Positions 41,021 through 41,874 of a stretch of DNA of 41,874 nt are shown piece after piece. The notes below the pieces were generated by a model. That model had not been told where the DNA came from and searched no databases. It saw only the letters and a list, made by a program, of their open reading frames with translations. Location of the stretch: contig ONQO01000016.1 of the NCBI GenBank assembly GCA_900319995.1, forward strand, positions 1-41,874, written 5' to 3'. Source of the stretch: an uncultured Bacteroidales bacterium. Its GTDB lineage: Bacteria; Bacteroidota; Bacteroidia; Bacteroidales; Paludibacteraceae. The position numbers and the translations under genes were made by a program. Numbering within the stretch: position 1 is the stretch's first letter; the number at the start of each line of letters is the position of its first letter.

Positions 41021-41874
41021 ATGAAAGAAAACTACTTGGAGTCCCGCCATATCGGACTCACACCTGAAGATGAAAAACACATGTTGTCCGCCATTGGAGC
41101 CGAGTCAGTCGAGGCACTTGTGCGCGAGACGATGCCGGGAGATATATTGCTGCCGGAATCAATAGAGTTGGACGATCCACGCACGGAGCAAACGCAGATG
41201 GAAGTGGCGGAAGTGCTGCTTGGAGCCAATGAATCAGCCCGTTCCTATATCGGTCGCGGATGGTATGGAACGATCACTCCGGCGGTTATACGTCGTAATA
41301 TTTTGGAAAATCCCGTTTGGTACACCTCCTACACGCCTTATCAGGCAGAAGTGAGTCAGGGACGTTTGGAGGCACTCTTTGTATTCCAGACAATGGTCAG
41401 CGATTTGACGGGTCTTCCTCTTGCCAATTGTTCCCTATTGGACGAAGCGACAGCAGCGGCGGAAGCGGTCACCATGATGCGGAATCTTCGTTCCCGCGAA
41501 CAAGTCAAAGCCGGTGTACGCAAAGTTTTTATAGACGAAAAGATTTGGCCGAACACGTTATCGGTTCTTCATACTCGCGCCCAAGGTCAGGGAATAGAGA
41601 TAGTAACGGGCAGTTATGCTGATTTTCAACCGTCCGCAGAGTATTTCGGTGCGTTGGTTCAATGGCCGAACGCAGACGGTTCGATAGAGGAGTACGACGC
41701 ATTCATTGACGATTGCCATGAGGCGGGACTCAAAGTGACAGTAGTAGCAGACCTCATGGCGCTTGCCTTGCTTAAACCGCTTGACGCAGATATCATGTGT
41801 GGCACGGCTCAACGCTTCGGACTTCCGATGGGTTTCGGTGGTCCTACAGCCGGATATATGGCCACACGTGATGA
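41021..41874 (+). CDS. gcvP: Glycine dehydrogenase (P protein), 3'-truncated by window end
   Basis: Open from the ATG at 41021 to the end of the window, 284 codons. The start SRHIGLTPEDEKHMLSAIG and the stretches YIGRGWYGTITPAVIRRNIL, YTPYQAEVSQGRLEALF, LLDEATAAAEAV and RFGLPMGFGGPTAGYMA are strongly conserved in GcvP. The enzyme decarboxylates glycine with PLP and passes the aminomethyl group to the H protein. The PLP lysine lies beyond the window. Full-length proteins have about 950 residues, so about a third is seen. Confidence 0.93.
   Translation, partial: MKENYLESRHIGLTPEDEKHMLSAIGAESVEALVRETMPGDILLPESIELDDPRTEQTQMEVAEVLLGANESARSYIGRGWYGTITPAVIRRNILENPVWYTSYTPYQAEVSQGRLEALFVFQTMVSDLTGLPLANCSLLDEATAAAEAVTMMRNLRSREQVKAGVRKVFIDEKIWPNTLSVLHTRAQGQGIEIVTGSYADFQPSAEYFGALVQWPNADGSIEEYDAFIDDCHEAGLKVTVVADLMALALLKPLDADIMCGTAQRFGLPMGFGGPTAGYMATRD

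Overview
The window looks like a Bacteroidales chromosome, probably from a host-associated lineage. Almost every transcription unit is preceded by the Bacteroidetes-type promoter (TTTG, about 20 bases, then TAnnTTTG, often continuing GCA). The gene content fits this: a very large Ig/InlB-repeat surface protein, lipoproteins with a CTN linker, a DUF389 protein, an HdeD-like protein and the AbiEii/DUF2779/GmrSD-type families. No rRNA, tRNA, integrase, transposase or CRISPR array was seen.

Layout. 1-1440: tail of an iron-sulfur flavoprotein gene, then an AbiE-like toxin-antitoxin pair. 1440-3840: a leader packed with nested inverted repeats, then a two-gene glycan/cell-surface unit (GINT1-like beta-propeller protein and an ATP-grasp ligase). 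3841-4277: non-coding, with hairpins and a five-copy 22-bp-periodic TTTGAG array. 4305-6520: two tandem lipoproteins (carboxymuconolactone decarboxylase plus cupin; dienelactone-hydrolase-like). 6684-20680: an accessory island of mostly single-gene cassettes, AT-rich by eye. It holds two DUF2779 Cas4-like nuclease/exonuclease proteins, two further PD-(D/E)XK-like nucleases, a GmrSD-like DUF262/HNH protein, a Sel1-repeat protein with a decayed partial copy, and three copies of an unrecognised family. That family may be a zincin-like fold without its zinc ligands; this is my best candidate for something undescribed. 48-bp direct repeats, which are terminators, bracket 12.65-21.01 kb. 20976-22625: AAA ATPase interrupted by a stop codon. 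22980-32256: redox and housekeeping genes (flavodoxin-like, MmcQ/YjbR, maltose O-acetyltransferase, HdeD, beta-barrel, metallophosphoesterase, C_GCAxxG_C_C, CysK/CysE, DUF389, dihydrolipoyl dehydrogenase), several of them broken. 32408-39474: a 2112-residue surface protein and a small membrane partner. 39475-41874: repeat-rich spacer, a sigma-54-type promoter driving Hsp20, an HPF/RaiA gene, and the start of gcvP.

How it fits together. The island reads as a defence-type cluster: the nucleases share Fe-S, PD-(D/E)XK and DEDD-like signatures, and most units have their own promoter, in several cases with a terminator. Local duplication is visible at nucleotide level as a repeated [sel1 - terminator - promoter - gene] cassette, a 47-bp identical promoter used twice, and a 140-base segment with only three differences between paralogs. 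Five genes are clearly disrupted between 7.8 and 29.5 kb and a sixth is a partial copy. This suggests either active decay or indel/substitution errors in the assembly; reads would decide. All functional statements come from reading the sequence and from family knowledge; no searches were run.
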